A stretch of 7,840 bases of DNA from UBA10428 sp964416375 (GTDB taxonomy: Bacteria > Bacteroidota > Bacteroidia > Bacteroidales > UBA10428), in NCBI GenBank assembly GCA_964416375.1, contig CAYQDZ010000148.1, positions 1 to 7,840 on the forward strand, given 5' to 3'. Under the pieces are notes generated by a model. It saw only the letters and a list, made by a program, of their open reading frames with translations, did not search any database and was not told the origin of the DNA. The translations under genes and the position numbers were made by a program. Of the stretch, positions 1-6,880 are shown one piece after another (position 1 is the stretch's first letter; each line of letters opens with the position of its first letter).

Positions 1-44
1 AAAGGAAAAAGAGGGCTGAAATAAGTGAATGAAATTAGTAATTA

Positions 45-626
45 CTACACTAGCTTTGGATAATCGCGGTAATAAACATTCCCTAAGCCGTCAATATCCA
101 CCCTGAGGGTCTCTTTGGCCCTGATCTCAATATTGCCTGTACCATTTATTTCAGTTATGCCCTCATAAACCGGCAGATCAAATGCTTCAATGTTGCCAAC
201 GCCATCGATTTCCAATTCGATGGTTTCCTGTGGTGGACCACTTAAATAAAAATTGCCAACCCCACTTAAAGTAACCTTCTGAAGTGAAGGAACAGAAATA
301 TCCACCCGTATCTCTTCATCACTGTTTACGCTCATATTTTTCTTCAACCGAATGATCAATTCATCACCGATCACCTCGGCAATCATATAGGGCAATATAT
401 TCTCATAGGCTTGCATCGTGACGTACTGATCAAGTCCTGTTTTTATGTGTACATTGGCTACACCTTCAAGATCAACTGATTCAAAATCAGATACATTCAA
501 AGTTATTTCTTTTACTCCACCTTCACCGGTAACTCTCCTGTTTTCGTCATACCATACGTCTTCATCACAAGAACTGAATGCAACAACTGCGAAAATCAAG
601 AACAACAGATATCTAATTTTCATCAT
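45..626 (-). CDS. DUF2807 (GIN-domain) lipoprotein, probably outer-membrane/surface
   Basis: A 193-residue lipoprotein of the DUF2807 / putative auto-transporter adhesin head GIN family; its biochemical function is unknown. Residues 1-19 form a signal peptide with a hydrophobic core at 7-17, then AFSSC with Cys20, which fits the lipobox pattern. The next residues are D-E-D, an acidic run like the surface-export signals of Bacteroidota lipoproteins. The mature part carries G-x-G-N motifs at about 121-125, 141-145, 161-165 and 179-183, with a degenerate GVAN at 54-57, on a ladder of short beta strands as expected for the family. The frame is open to a TTG at 656, but the tandem ATG-ATG at 626/623 starts directly at the signal peptide, so I start there; 623 is equally possible. 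It lies 78 nt after the second permease, with no convincing promoter between, so it is probably co-transcribed as the last gene. A role as a surface accessory of the exporter is inference only. Confidence 0.88.
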   Translation of the reverse strand: MMKIRYLLFLIFAVVAFSSCDEDVWYDENRRVTGEGGVKEITLNVSDFESVDLEGVANVHIKTGLDQYVTMQAYENILPYMIAEVIGDELIIRLKKNMSVNSDEEIRVDISVPSLQKVTLSGVGNFYLSGPPQETIELEIDGVGNIEAFDLPVYEGITEINGTGNIEIRAKETLRVDIDGLGNVYYRDYPKLV

Positions 627-689
627 GTTAGATTTTATTTCTTTTTTAAAAGACAAGATAATCAGACAAGGGTTGCTTGATTTTTGTTT

Positions 690-704
690 TGAAATGGCCT
701 TTCA
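690..704 (-). repeat. Small inverted repeat after permease stop
   Basis: A 5-bp inverted repeat (TGAAA / TTTCA around a 5-nt loop) directly abuts the stop codon of the second permease gene. It is too short, and lacks a following U tract on the minus strand, to be called a terminator. It could be a minor mRNA structure in the 78-nt spacer before the DUF2807 gene. The rest of that spacer is A/T-rich, with no clear promoter. Confidence 0.3.
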
Positions 705-1817
705 TTATACCGTTTTCCTGTAACGCCAGATGGCAAGCCCATTTGTAAACACCGCATAAACAGACACCGAGATTAATTCGCTGGAAATATCTACAAAACC
801 TGAGCCCTTCAGCAACACCATCCGGATTACCCTTATTGAATAGGCCATAGGATTTATGATATTCAATTTTTGCCCCCATTCCGGCATATTCTCAACAGCT
901 GTGAATAATCCACTCATCAATATAAAAATCATGACAAAAAAGAAAGAAACGAACAATACCTGCTGCTGGGTATGCGATATGGTGGAAATAAACAGACCAA
1001 TACCCAAAACAGCAATCAGATAAATGATGGTAAAGGTAAACAGGGTAATCAGACTGCCTTCAATGGGAATATTGAATAGAATCTTTGCAATGGCTAGTCC
1101 AAAAGCCAGATCTGCAATCCCAATAATCAGGAAAGGTATTAGCTTGCCCGTGATAAACTGGTACTTTCTAATTGGTGTTACATTCAATTGCTCTATGGTA
1201 CCCATTTCTTTTTCCTTCACCAGGTTCATTCCTGCCATCATCCAGCCGATGATAGTGATCAGAAGGGCCAAAATACCAGGTGCCATATAAATCTTGTAAT
1301 TCAGTTCAGGATTATACCAATGACGGGATAGTACATTAACATTTGAGTACCTGTTTTTTACCATGAATTTCTCTGTAACAATTTCTTGTGAATAGCTCCT
1401 GATAACAGCATAGCAATAGGCCAGTGACAATTCTGCCAGGGAACCGTTAATAGAGTTTAACAGCAATTGAACAGCAGGTTTCTGACCTGTGGTAATATCT
1501 TTACTGAAATTTTCAGGAATAATACAAACTACATCGGCTTTGTTTTTAAGCAAATTCTCTTTGGCTATTTCCTCATTATCGCCAACACCAATAGGAATGA
1601 AAAACTTTGAAGAGGAAAACTTATGTATGAGTTCAGAAGAAGTTACACTCCTGTCCCTGTCAACAAAATAAATTTCTATATTTTTCATTTCAAATGTAGC
1701 TGCGTATACCAATACCACCATTTGCAGGATAGGAACCAGAATAATGGCCCTGCTCAACATTTTATCCCTGAAAATCTGAAGAAACTCTTTCTGTACTATA
1801 TACAATAGTATCCTCAT
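705..1817 (-). CDS. ABC-2 type permease, YbhR/YbhS-like (second permease)
   Basis: A 370-residue inner-membrane permease of the ABC-2 (YbhR/YbhS, ABC2_membrane_3) class. The layout is typical: a short cytoplasmic start, TM1 at about 22-40, a large extracytoplasmic domain at about 41-175, then TM2 at about 177-199, TM3 at 223-248, TM4 at 255-279, TM5 at 286-305 and TM6 at 345-363. The family's cytoplasmic coupling segment follows TM2: KEKEMGTIEQLNVTPI at about 201-216. The motif MSGLFTAVENMPEW at about 301-314 is the conserved stretch near the last periplasmic loop. The frame also runs upstream to a GTG at 1856, which would overlap the previous gene by 32 nt. I prefer the ATG at 1817 because AAGGAG lies just before it and the protein then aligns with the N-terminus of its partner permease. 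It should pair with the upstream permease as a heterodimer; homodimers cannot be excluded. The substrate is unknown. Confidence 0.94.
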   Translation of the reverse strand: MRILLYIVQKEFLQIFRDKMLSRAIILVPILQMVVLVYAATFEMKNIEIYFVDRDRSVTSSELIHKFSSSKFFIPIGVGDNEEIAKENLLKNKADVVCIIPENFSKDITTGQKPAVQLLLNSINGSLAELSLAYCYAVIRSYSQEIVTEKFMVKNRYSNVNVLSRHWYNPELNYKIYMAPGILALLITIIGWMMAGMNLVKEKEMGTIEQLNVTPIRKYQFITGKLIPFLIIGIADLAFGLAIAKILFNIPIEGSLITLFTFTIIYLIAVLGIGLFISTISHTQQQVLFVSFFFVMIFILMSGLFTAVENMPEWGQKLNIINPMAYSIRVIRMVLLKGSGFVDISSELISVSVYAVFTNGLAIWRYRKTV

Positions 1818-1826
1818 ATTCTCCTT
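1818..1826 (-). promoter_or_regulatory. Shine-Dalgarno site overlapping the upstream stop codon
   Basis: On the minus strand TAAGGAGAATATG combines the TAA stop of the first permease (1827-1825), the site AAGGAG (1826-1821), a short 3-nt spacer and the ATG at 1817. This decides the start of the second permease. It also suggests that translation of the two permeases is coupled, giving matched amounts of both subunits. The other genes here start in A-rich contexts without such a clear site. Confidence 0.6.
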
Positions 1827-2928
1827 AAGATAATCTGATCTGGAACTTCTTAACACTTAGCATAATAAATCCGATTAACATACATATTAATATGACAATT
1901 TCTTTCCAGACATAAGCAACACCAACGCCTTTCAACATAATGTCTTTAATTGCCGATAAGAACCACCTGGGCGGCATAAAAATACTGATCAGTTGTAATA
2001 CTTTTGGCATATTTTCAATAGGGAAAATAAATCCTGACAACAGTACTGTTGGTAACATCAGTCCCACGAGCGAAATAATCATGGCTACTTGCTGAGTTTT
2101 TGCAAAAGTAGAAATGGTAATGCCTATAGATAGTGACAGAAAGATAAATAATAAGCACAATCCAAAAAGCAATGGCACACTTCCTCTGACCGGTACCTGA
2201 AAAACAAAATGGCCCATAGTCACAATTACAACAGAGCTTAAAAATGACAGTGACAGATAAGGTACAACCTTGCCCAAAATAATCTGAATAGGCCTTAAAG
2301 GAGAAGCCAGTAATACTTCCATAGTTCCCAACTCTTTTTCACGAGTTATTGATATGGATGTCATCAATGCTGAGATAAGTATAAGTATTAAGGCTATGGT
2401 TCCCGGCACAAACATGTTGGCCGATCTCAGTTTTTCATTGTAATACATTCTGTGATCTACATCAATTAATACCTGTGACCTGGAGGATGATATTTCAGCC
2501 AGATAGGTATTTATTATATTCCGGGTATAATTTTCAAGGATACCTGCAGTATTCGGATCTGAAGCATCCGTTACAATTTGCAATTGTGCTTCTCCGGTTT
2601 TTGTCAAATGCATTCCAAAATCACTCTCAAAAACAATTACCTCTTTTACTTTTCCTTTTCTGAAAAGTGATTCAATCTGTGTGATAGACTGAATCTCAGC
2701 CTCAAGTTGGAAATATCCTGATGATAGTAATTTATTGGTTATGGAAGTAGATATTTCATCTTTTGATGGGTCCAGTATAGCAATTCCGGCATTTTTAATT
2801 TCCGTTGTAATAACATGGCCTAACAGCATAAGCTGTATTATGGGAATAAGAGAAATGATCAATAAAGTGCGAATGTCTCGCAGTAAATGCCTGAACTCCT
2901 TAATTACAAATGCATAAAATCTTTTCAT
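1825..2928 (-). CDS. ABC-2 type permease, YbhS/YbhR-like (first permease)
   Basis: A 367-residue ABC-2 family inner-membrane permease, homologous in layout to the gene that follows it. TM1 lies at about 21-40. An extracytoplasmic domain spans about 41-172. TM2 is at about 173-194, TM3 at 217-241, TM4 at 251-273, TM5 at 280-302 and TM6 at 343-358. The coupling segment after TM2 reads REKELGTMEVLLASPLRP (about 196-213), and LLSGFIFPIENMP is at about 296-308; both are hallmarks of the YbhS/YbhR/YhhJ group. The start is ATG, 2 nt after the preceding ATPase stop, and shares a 12-nt start context with that ATPase gene. This tight packing with ATPase and second permease indicates one complex, with two permeases forming the membrane path. 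Nothing looks truncated or mutated. What it moves is not visible. Confidence 0.95.
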   Translation of the reverse strand: MKRFYAFVIKEFRHLLRDIRTLLIISLIPIIQLMLLGHVITTEIKNAGIAILDPSKDEISTSITNKLLSSGYFQLEAEIQSITQIESLFRKGKVKEVIVFESDFGMHLTKTGEAQLQIVTDASDPNTAGILENYTRNIINTYLAEISSSRSQVLIDVDHRMYYNEKLRSANMFVPGTIALILILISALMTSISITREKELGTMEVLLASPLRPIQIILGKVVPYLSLSFLSSVVIVTMGHFVFQVPVRGSVPLLFGLCLLFIFLSLSIGITISTFAKTQQVAMIISLVGLMLPTVLLSGFIFPIENMPKVLQLISIFMPPRWFLSAIKDIMLKGVGVAYVWKEIVILICMLIGFIMLSVKKFQIRLS

Positions 2929-2936
2929 GTTTATTG
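2925..2936 (-). repeat. Start-site 12-mer shared with the ATPase gene at 3656-3667
   Basis: CAATAAACATGA occurs at the start of the first permease (minus strand 2936-2925) and, identically, at the start of the second ATPase (3667-3656). It contains the ATG of each gene. The shared A-rich stretch just upstream of ATG is the kind of context that favours initiation in Bacteroidota, and it supports choosing ATG 3659 for the ATPase over the TTG 12 nt further upstream. Confidence 0.5.
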
Positions 2937-3659
2937 CCTTGCTATTTTTAAAAAAACATCATAAATATTATCTGCATCATATTTTTCTTTTAGGCCTTGC
3001 GGACTGTCAAGAGCGACAATTTTTCCTTCGTGCATAATAGATACCCGATGGCAATATTCTGCCTCATCCATATAATGTGTGGTAACAAAAACAGTAATTC
3101 CTTTTGAGGATGCATCATAAATAAGTTCCCAAAACTGGCGCCTGGTAATGGGATCAACACCACTGGTAGGTTCATCAAGAAATACAATTTTTGGAGTATG
3201 AAATACAGCCACTGAAAATGCCAGTTTTTGCCTCCATCCCAATGGTAAATCTCCAATAAGTTTGTTTTTATAAGAAACCAAAGAAAATTGTTCAAGTAAT
3301 TCCTCTGTTCGCAATTTGATTGTCTTCATGGAAAGGCCGTAAATGCCTCCATAAAATCGTATGTTTTCTTCAATGGTAAGATCACTGTAAAGGGAAAATT
3401 TCTGACTCATGTAGCCGATATTCCTTTTAATAAGTTCTGTCTGGGTGTATACGTCATAACCTGCAACATGGATAGCACCGGAAGTAGGTTTCGATAAACC
3501 ACATAAGATCTTAATCGTCGTGGTTTTACCTGCTCCATTTGCACCAAGAAAACCAAATATTTCACCTTTCCTGACCGAAAAATTCAAATCGTCATTGGCT
3601 GTAAACTTCCCGAAACGTTTGTAAAGATGTTCAACTTGTATGGCAACCGTACTTGTCAT
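2931..3659 (-). CDS. ABC transporter ATPase, second of pair (YbhF C-terminal half-like)
   Basis: A 242-residue ATPase powering the ABC-2 permeases encoded just downstream. The open frame begins at a TTG at 3671, but I start at ATG 3659 because its context (AATAAAC before ATG) matches that of the next gene. Counting from ATG 3659: Walker A GANGAGKTT at 39-47, Q-loop Gln86 (in GYMSQKFSLYSDLT), Walker B IVFLDEP at 158-164 with catalytic Glu163, D-loop GVDP at 167-170, and H-loop His195 in TTHYMDEAE. The signature motif is abnormal: LPLGW at 138-142 where LSGGQ is expected, with Leu in place of its first glycine. This variant is familiar in the second ATPase domain of YbhF-type proteins, so it is not a random mutation. 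The protein ends soon after the core fold, with no C-terminal extension. It likely works as a heterodimer with the ATPase encoded upstream; this inference rests on complementary motif losses. Confidence 0.95.
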   Translation of the reverse strand: MTSTVAIQVEHLYKRFGKFTANDDLNFSVRKGEIFGFLGANGAGKTTTIKILCGLSKPTSGAIHVAGYDVYTQTELIKRNIGYMSQKFSLYSDLTIEENIRFYGGIYGLSMKTIKLRTEELLEQFSLVSYKNKLIGDLPLGWRQKLAFSVAVFHTPKIVFLDEPTSGVDPITRRQFWELIYDASSKGITVFVTTHYMDEAEYCHRVSIMHEGKIVALDSPQGLKEKYDADNIYDVFLKIARQ

Positions 3660-3692
3660 GTTTATTGTCAATTAGCAGGATGATGTCTGTAC

Positions 3693-3712
3693 CCCGGAAT
3701 GATAACACCGGG
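3693..3712 (-). other. GC-rich hairpin between the two ATPase genes
   Basis: The 81-nt gap between the ATPase genes (3660-3740) contains CCCGG and CCGGG separated by 10 nt, a 5-bp all-GC stem in an otherwise AT-rich spacer. No U tract follows on the minus strand, so it is unlikely to be a full terminator. It may stabilise the upstream mRNA or tune downstream expression. No promoter matching the one upstream of the regulator gene was found in the gap. Confidence 0.4.
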
Positions 3713-3740
3713 TTTGTATACGACATAATTCTGTGTATTT

Positions 3741-4664
3741 TTATTCATTCGCTGTTTCAGTTTCTTTCTCCATTAATTTCATGAATACATCTTCTATCTC
3801 AGGTTGAATCAGTTCAACGACTGTGTCTTCATGTTTGTTCTGTTTCAGAAAAAGCCGAAAGTCATTCTTGTTTATCTCAGAATTCTTATCGACATAATGC
3901 AGGGATTGTCCAAAGGGAAAGACAGACTTGCATTGCGGATATTTCCTTACATCAAGCAACAACCTGTATATATCAGGTGATCTGAGAGCATACAGTTTTT
4001 GTCCGAAAGTTTTTATAATTTCAGGCGGGGTGTTTATCAACAGAATGGATCCTTTTTGAATCAAAGCTACCCTGCTGCACATCCTCGCCTCATCCATGTA
4101 TGGAGTGGAAACAATGACGGTAATCCCTTTCTCCTTCAAACCATTTAATAACTCCCAGAATTCCCGTCTCGAAACAGCATCCACACCTGTTGTAGGCTCA
4201 TCAAGCACCAGAAGTTTCGGCTCATGGATAAGCGCACATGAAAGAGCAAGTTTCTGCTTCATCCCTCCGGATAAATTACCTGCCTGCCTGTTCTTAAAAG
4301 GTTCAATTTGTTGGTATACTTCACGAATCAAGTCGTAGTTTTTTTCTATAGTTGTTCCAAAAACCGTAGCAAAGAATTGAAGATTTTCAATCACCGTAAG
4401 GTCAGAGTATAATGAGAACCGACCTGGCATATAGCCTACAATCATTCGTATTTTCCGATAATCCTTTACTACATCCAAACCGTTGATTTTCACACTTCCT
4501 TCTTCCGGTAACATCAAGCTGGAAATAATTCTGAAGAGCGTTGTTTTTCCGGCCCCATCGGGACCAATAAATCCAAAAATCTCTCCCTGATTTACTTCAA
4601 AAGAAATATCTTCAAGGACAGTTATCTGATCAAAAACTTTTTTAATGTGATTCGCCTGTATCAT
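3741..4664 (-). CDS. ABC transporter ATPase, first of pair (YbhF N-terminal half-like)
   Basis: A 307-residue ABC-2 exporter ATPase. Motifs: Walker A GPDGAGKTT at 34-42, intact signature LSGGMKQ at 131-137, Walker B LLVLDEP at 151-157 with catalytic Glu156, and D-loop GVDA at 160-163. Two conserved residues are missing. The Q-loop reads GYMPGRFSLYSDLT with Gly81 where Gln is usual, and the H-loop reads STPYMDEA with Pro188 where the catalytic switch His is usual. Its own ATP site is therefore probably weak or inactive, while its intact signature can complete the partner's site. About 90 residues (215-307) follow the core fold, ending in EIEDVFMKLM, typical of the C-terminal regulatory extension of drug and polysaccharide exporter ATPases. 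Its ATG follows the adaptor's TAA with no gap, so translation is probably coupled. Together the two ATPase genes correspond to a split YbhF. Confidence 0.95.
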   Translation of the reverse strand: MIQANHIKKVFDQITVLEDISFEVNQGEIFGFIGPDGAGKTTLFRIISSLMLPEEGSVKINGLDVVKDYRKIRMIVGYMPGRFSLYSDLTVIENLQFFATVFGTTIEKNYDLIREVYQQIEPFKNRQAGNLSGGMKQKLALSCALIHEPKLLVLDEPTTGVDAVSRREFWELLNGLKEKGITVIVSTPYMDEARMCSRVALIQKGSILLINTPPEIIKTFGQKLYALRSPDIYRLLLDVRKYPQCKSVFPFGQSLHYVDKNSEINKNDFRLFLKQNKHEDTVVELIQPEIEDVFMKLMEKETETANE

Positions 4665-5564
4665 TTATTCCTGTTTCTCCGATAACAACCTGACCTCTCC
4701 CGGCATATTCATTTTAAGTGTACCATCATTTTTCACCAAAATTTTGACTGCATAAACAAGGTTTACTCTTTCTTCCCTTGTCTGAATAATTTTTGGTGTA
4801 AACTCCGCATGAGAGGCAATAGAACTAATTTTTCCTTCAAAGCTATGCAGACCTCCTGATCCATCATCAGCAAAAACCTCAACTTTTTCTCCGATTTTTA
4901 GAAGGGGTAGCTGATTTCCGCTAAAATACGCTTTCAGCTCCATTACTTCCAAATCTGCTATCTTCAAAAGAGGCTTGCCCAATGAGACCGTTTCACCGGG
5001 TTCGGCATAAGTATCCAAAATCGTTCCCCTCAGAGGTGTGCGAACAATTGCTCTCCCGATCAATTCTTCCACCTGATCAATGCCGGCATCAATAGCTTTT
5101 GCCTCGGCATCAATGCTTAAATAATTCGTTTTTACCTGGATAATTTGTTTCTCCATGATCTGTAACTTATTGTTCAAATCGTCCCATTGCTTTTTCGATG
5201 CTGCTCCGTCTTCAAGCATTTTCTCAATACGCCCCAGGTCTTCTTTCACGGCTTGTTTCTGTATTTCCAGCACAGCAATTTGAGCAGCAACATTTGATTT
5301 TTTAGCTAATACAGATTTCTTGCGTGCAGAAAGCTCACGCTTTTTCAAATGATTTTGTACGGTATCTATTACATATGCACAAACCCCTGAATCAACCATG
5401 TCACCTTCTGTAATATTCTTTTTAAGAACCTTGCCATTTGCTTCGGAAGTAAGCAATATTTCTGTTGCAGAAAAATTTCCATAGGCATCTGATTCATCAT
5501 GGTTGTAATTACAGGCATTCGTAACCAAAGCAATAATTGTTAATGTCAGGCAAATCTTTTTCAT
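4665..5564 (-). CDS. HlyD-family periplasmic adaptor (membrane fusion protein), YbhG-like
   Basis: A 299-residue adaptor linking the inner-membrane transporter to the outer-membrane channel. Residues 1-17 are a signal sequence (MKKICLTLTIIALVTNA). Cys18 follows and could be lipid-modified, although Asn at -2 departs from the strict lipobox. A first half-lipoyl strand set (about 31-70, with ANGKV and EGDMVDSG) leads to a long alpha-helical coiled-coil hairpin at about 72-168. The second half-lipoyl segment follows (RTPLRGTI, EPGETVSLGKPLLKIADL, about 175-205), then a beta-barrel domain. The motif FTPKIIQTREERVNLVYAV (about 255-273) is diagnostic of the YbhG/EcfA-like group. The frame is open further upstream, with ATGs at 5594 and 5606 overlapping the TolC gene; I chose 5564 because it gives a proper signal peptide. 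The hairpin tip is expected to dock on the TolC-like protein encoded immediately upstream. Confidence 0.94.
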   Translation of the reverse strand: MKKICLTLTIIALVTNACNYNHDESDAYGNFSATEILLTSEANGKVLKKNITEGDMVDSGVCAYVIDTVQNHLKKRELSARKKSVLAKKSNVAAQIAVLEIQKQAVKEDLGRIEKMLEDGAASKKQWDDLNNKLQIMEKQIIQVKTNYLSIDAEAKAIDAGIDQVEELIGRAIVRTPLRGTILDTYAEPGETVSLGKPLLKIADLEVMELKAYFSGNQLPLLKIGEKVEVFADDGSGGLHSFEGKISSIASHAEFTPKIIQTREERVNLVYAVKILVKNDGTLKMNMPGEVRLLSEKQE

Positions 5565-5586
5565 TTCAATATCTATTATTTTATTC

Positions 5587-6870
5587 TTATTCATGAGTAT
5601 AAGCATCTATATCAATCCCGTTTATCAGGTATGATCTTACCAGCGAACTCTGGTATTGAATTTTATGAATCTCCAGTTCAATCCGGGCTATGATCTCAGC
5701 ATTTAGATCTTCCAGGTAACCAGCAGTAGTAATAGAACCGTTCTTAAGGGCAGATTCACTGCCTGCACTTACAAGCGTTCTCTGCTCAATAATCTGATTG
5801 TCCAAGGCTATCAGTTCCAGGAGTTTTTCCTGCTCAATCTGTTCGTTCTTTGCCGATAATTCCAGCTTCTGATTAAAGTCATCGCGTTTGCTGTCGATAA
5901 TATTCTTTTGTTTTCGAATGATCTGTGTTTGCTTTTTGTTTTGATTCCAGTCAAATATTGTCCACGATAATCTGGCCCCTACGATGTAGTAATAATCCGA
6001 TTGATTTTCAAAAAAGTTTAACCCCGGATAACTATATCCAGCCTGACCAAAAGCATATAATTTTGGCCGGTTTTTAAGGGTATTGAGACCAGCCATCTTG
6101 TCCATTTTCAGTAACTCGGCATCAAAATATGTGTTTTCTGGTCTTGAGGCAATAGTGATACGAGATATGCTGTCCGAAACAACTAAGGTACTGCTTGTAT
6201 CCATTTCCAGGCCTGTAAGTATCTTCAGGGCAGAAAAAGTTTGTGCCCTGTATTTTTCAATTTCCATGATTTTTTGACAGGTTGACAACAATTCTGCTTT
6301 CATTTTTCCTATTTCCGTTCTGCTTATCATCCCGTTTTCATAAGCTGATTCAAGTTCTTTTAAACGTTTTTGCAGTATCGACTCTTTCAGTTTCAATACA
6401 TCTTTGTTATTTTTCAGCAGCATAGATTTGAAAAAAAAGTTTGCTACCTGATCGTTCAATTGATATAGCTCTGTCTCCACTTTATTGATCTGCGATTCAT
6501 AGGAAATGTCATCCAGAGCTTTTCCCCTGCGTGCAATTCCTCCATCATAAATTTTCTGATTTGCCTCAAGGCCAACATTGTACTGAAATTTGTCTACTTC
6601 AAGGAAAGATCCTACCCCCGGAATGTTTACTGTTACAGCGTCGCTCTGATAAGATGCTTTCCCATAGGCTGACAAAGCCGGAAGGTTTGTTGCATTCCTG
6701 CCTGAAATCGCCAAGCCGGCTATTTCATTATACATCTCAATCTGGGGCTTAATCAGGGCATGTGAGCGGGCTGCAGCAAGACAGTGTATAAGAGTTAGTG
6801 AGTCAGGCTGAGCAATGGCGATGGTCCGAAAAACTGCTATGATCAGAAAAGTTATAAAAAGCTGTTTCAT
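5587..6870 (-). CDS. TolC-family outer-membrane efflux protein
   Basis: A 427-residue outer-membrane factor, normal length for the family. A signal peptide covers about 1-20, with likely cleavage after AIA so that the mature protein starts at Gln21. Two repeats of the outer-membrane efflux protein fold are visible. In the first, beta-strand segments around 65-110 (ending QKIYDGG) are followed by long helices (about 120-220). In the second, strands around 268-308 (VGARLSWTIFDWNQ) are followed by coiled-coil helices (about 312-410). The trimer would form a channel through the outer membrane and periplasm. The ATG sits 10 nt after the regulator stop, with GGAG almost touching it. Having its own channel gene in the operon implies a dedicated exit for this exporter, rather than use of a shared TolC. 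I see no truncation or missing core segment. The substrate is unknown. Confidence 0.95.
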   Translation of the reverse strand: MKQLFITFLIIAVFRTIAIAQPDSLTLIHCLAAARSHALIKPQIEMYNEIAGLAISGRNATNLPALSAYGKASYQSDAVTVNIPGVGSFLEVDKFQYNVGLEANQKIYDGGIARRGKALDDISYESQINKVETELYQLNDQVANFFFKSMLLKNNKDVLKLKESILQKRLKELESAYENGMISRTEIGKMKAELLSTCQKIMEIEKYRAQTFSALKILTGLEMDTSSTLVVSDSISRITIASRPENTYFDAELLKMDKMAGLNTLKNRPKLYAFGQAGYSYPGLNFFENQSDYYYIVGARLSWTIFDWNQNKKQTQIIRKQKNIIDSKRDDFNQKLELSAKNEQIEQEKLLELIALDNQIIEQRTLVSAGSESALKNGSITTAGYLEDLNAEIIARIELEIHKIQYQSSLVRSYLINGIDIDAYTHE

Positions 6871-6880
6871 TCTCCGTATT

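Noticed and set aside
36..47. Perfect 12-bp palindrome TAGTAATTACTA overlapping the DUF2807 stop codon, considered as a terminator
   Set aside because: It has no loop, is AT-rich, and no T tract directly follows; the later T-rich stretch near 1-13 lacks a stem. The end of the operon may lie outside the window.
627..704. Possible separate promoter for the DUF2807 gene (TATCTTGT as a -7 box)
   Set aside because: The box is a poor match and no TTTG lies at the required 19-21 nt upstream.
646..879. Minus-strand 77-codon ORF inside the second permease gene
   Set aside because: It overlaps the permease in another frame, has no family features, and the permease is clearly coding there.
2990..3295. 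Minus-strand 101-codon ORF inside the second ATPase gene
   Set aside because: The ATPase Walker B, signature and H-loop are all encoded in the main frame over this stretch, so this is a shadow frame rich in Leu, Phe and Trp.
4085..4115. H-loop His to Pro change in the first ATPase read as an inactivating mutation or pseudogene sign
   Set aside because: The gene is intact, and the partner's complementary signature change suggests an evolved asymmetric pair rather than decay.
6531..6752. Plus-strand ORF opposite the TolC gene, with other plus-strand ORFs of 60-92 codons across the window
   Set aside because: All but the part of one at 445-723 that enters the 627-704 spacer lie opposite well-supported genes, and none shows a ribosome site, motif or independent promoter.
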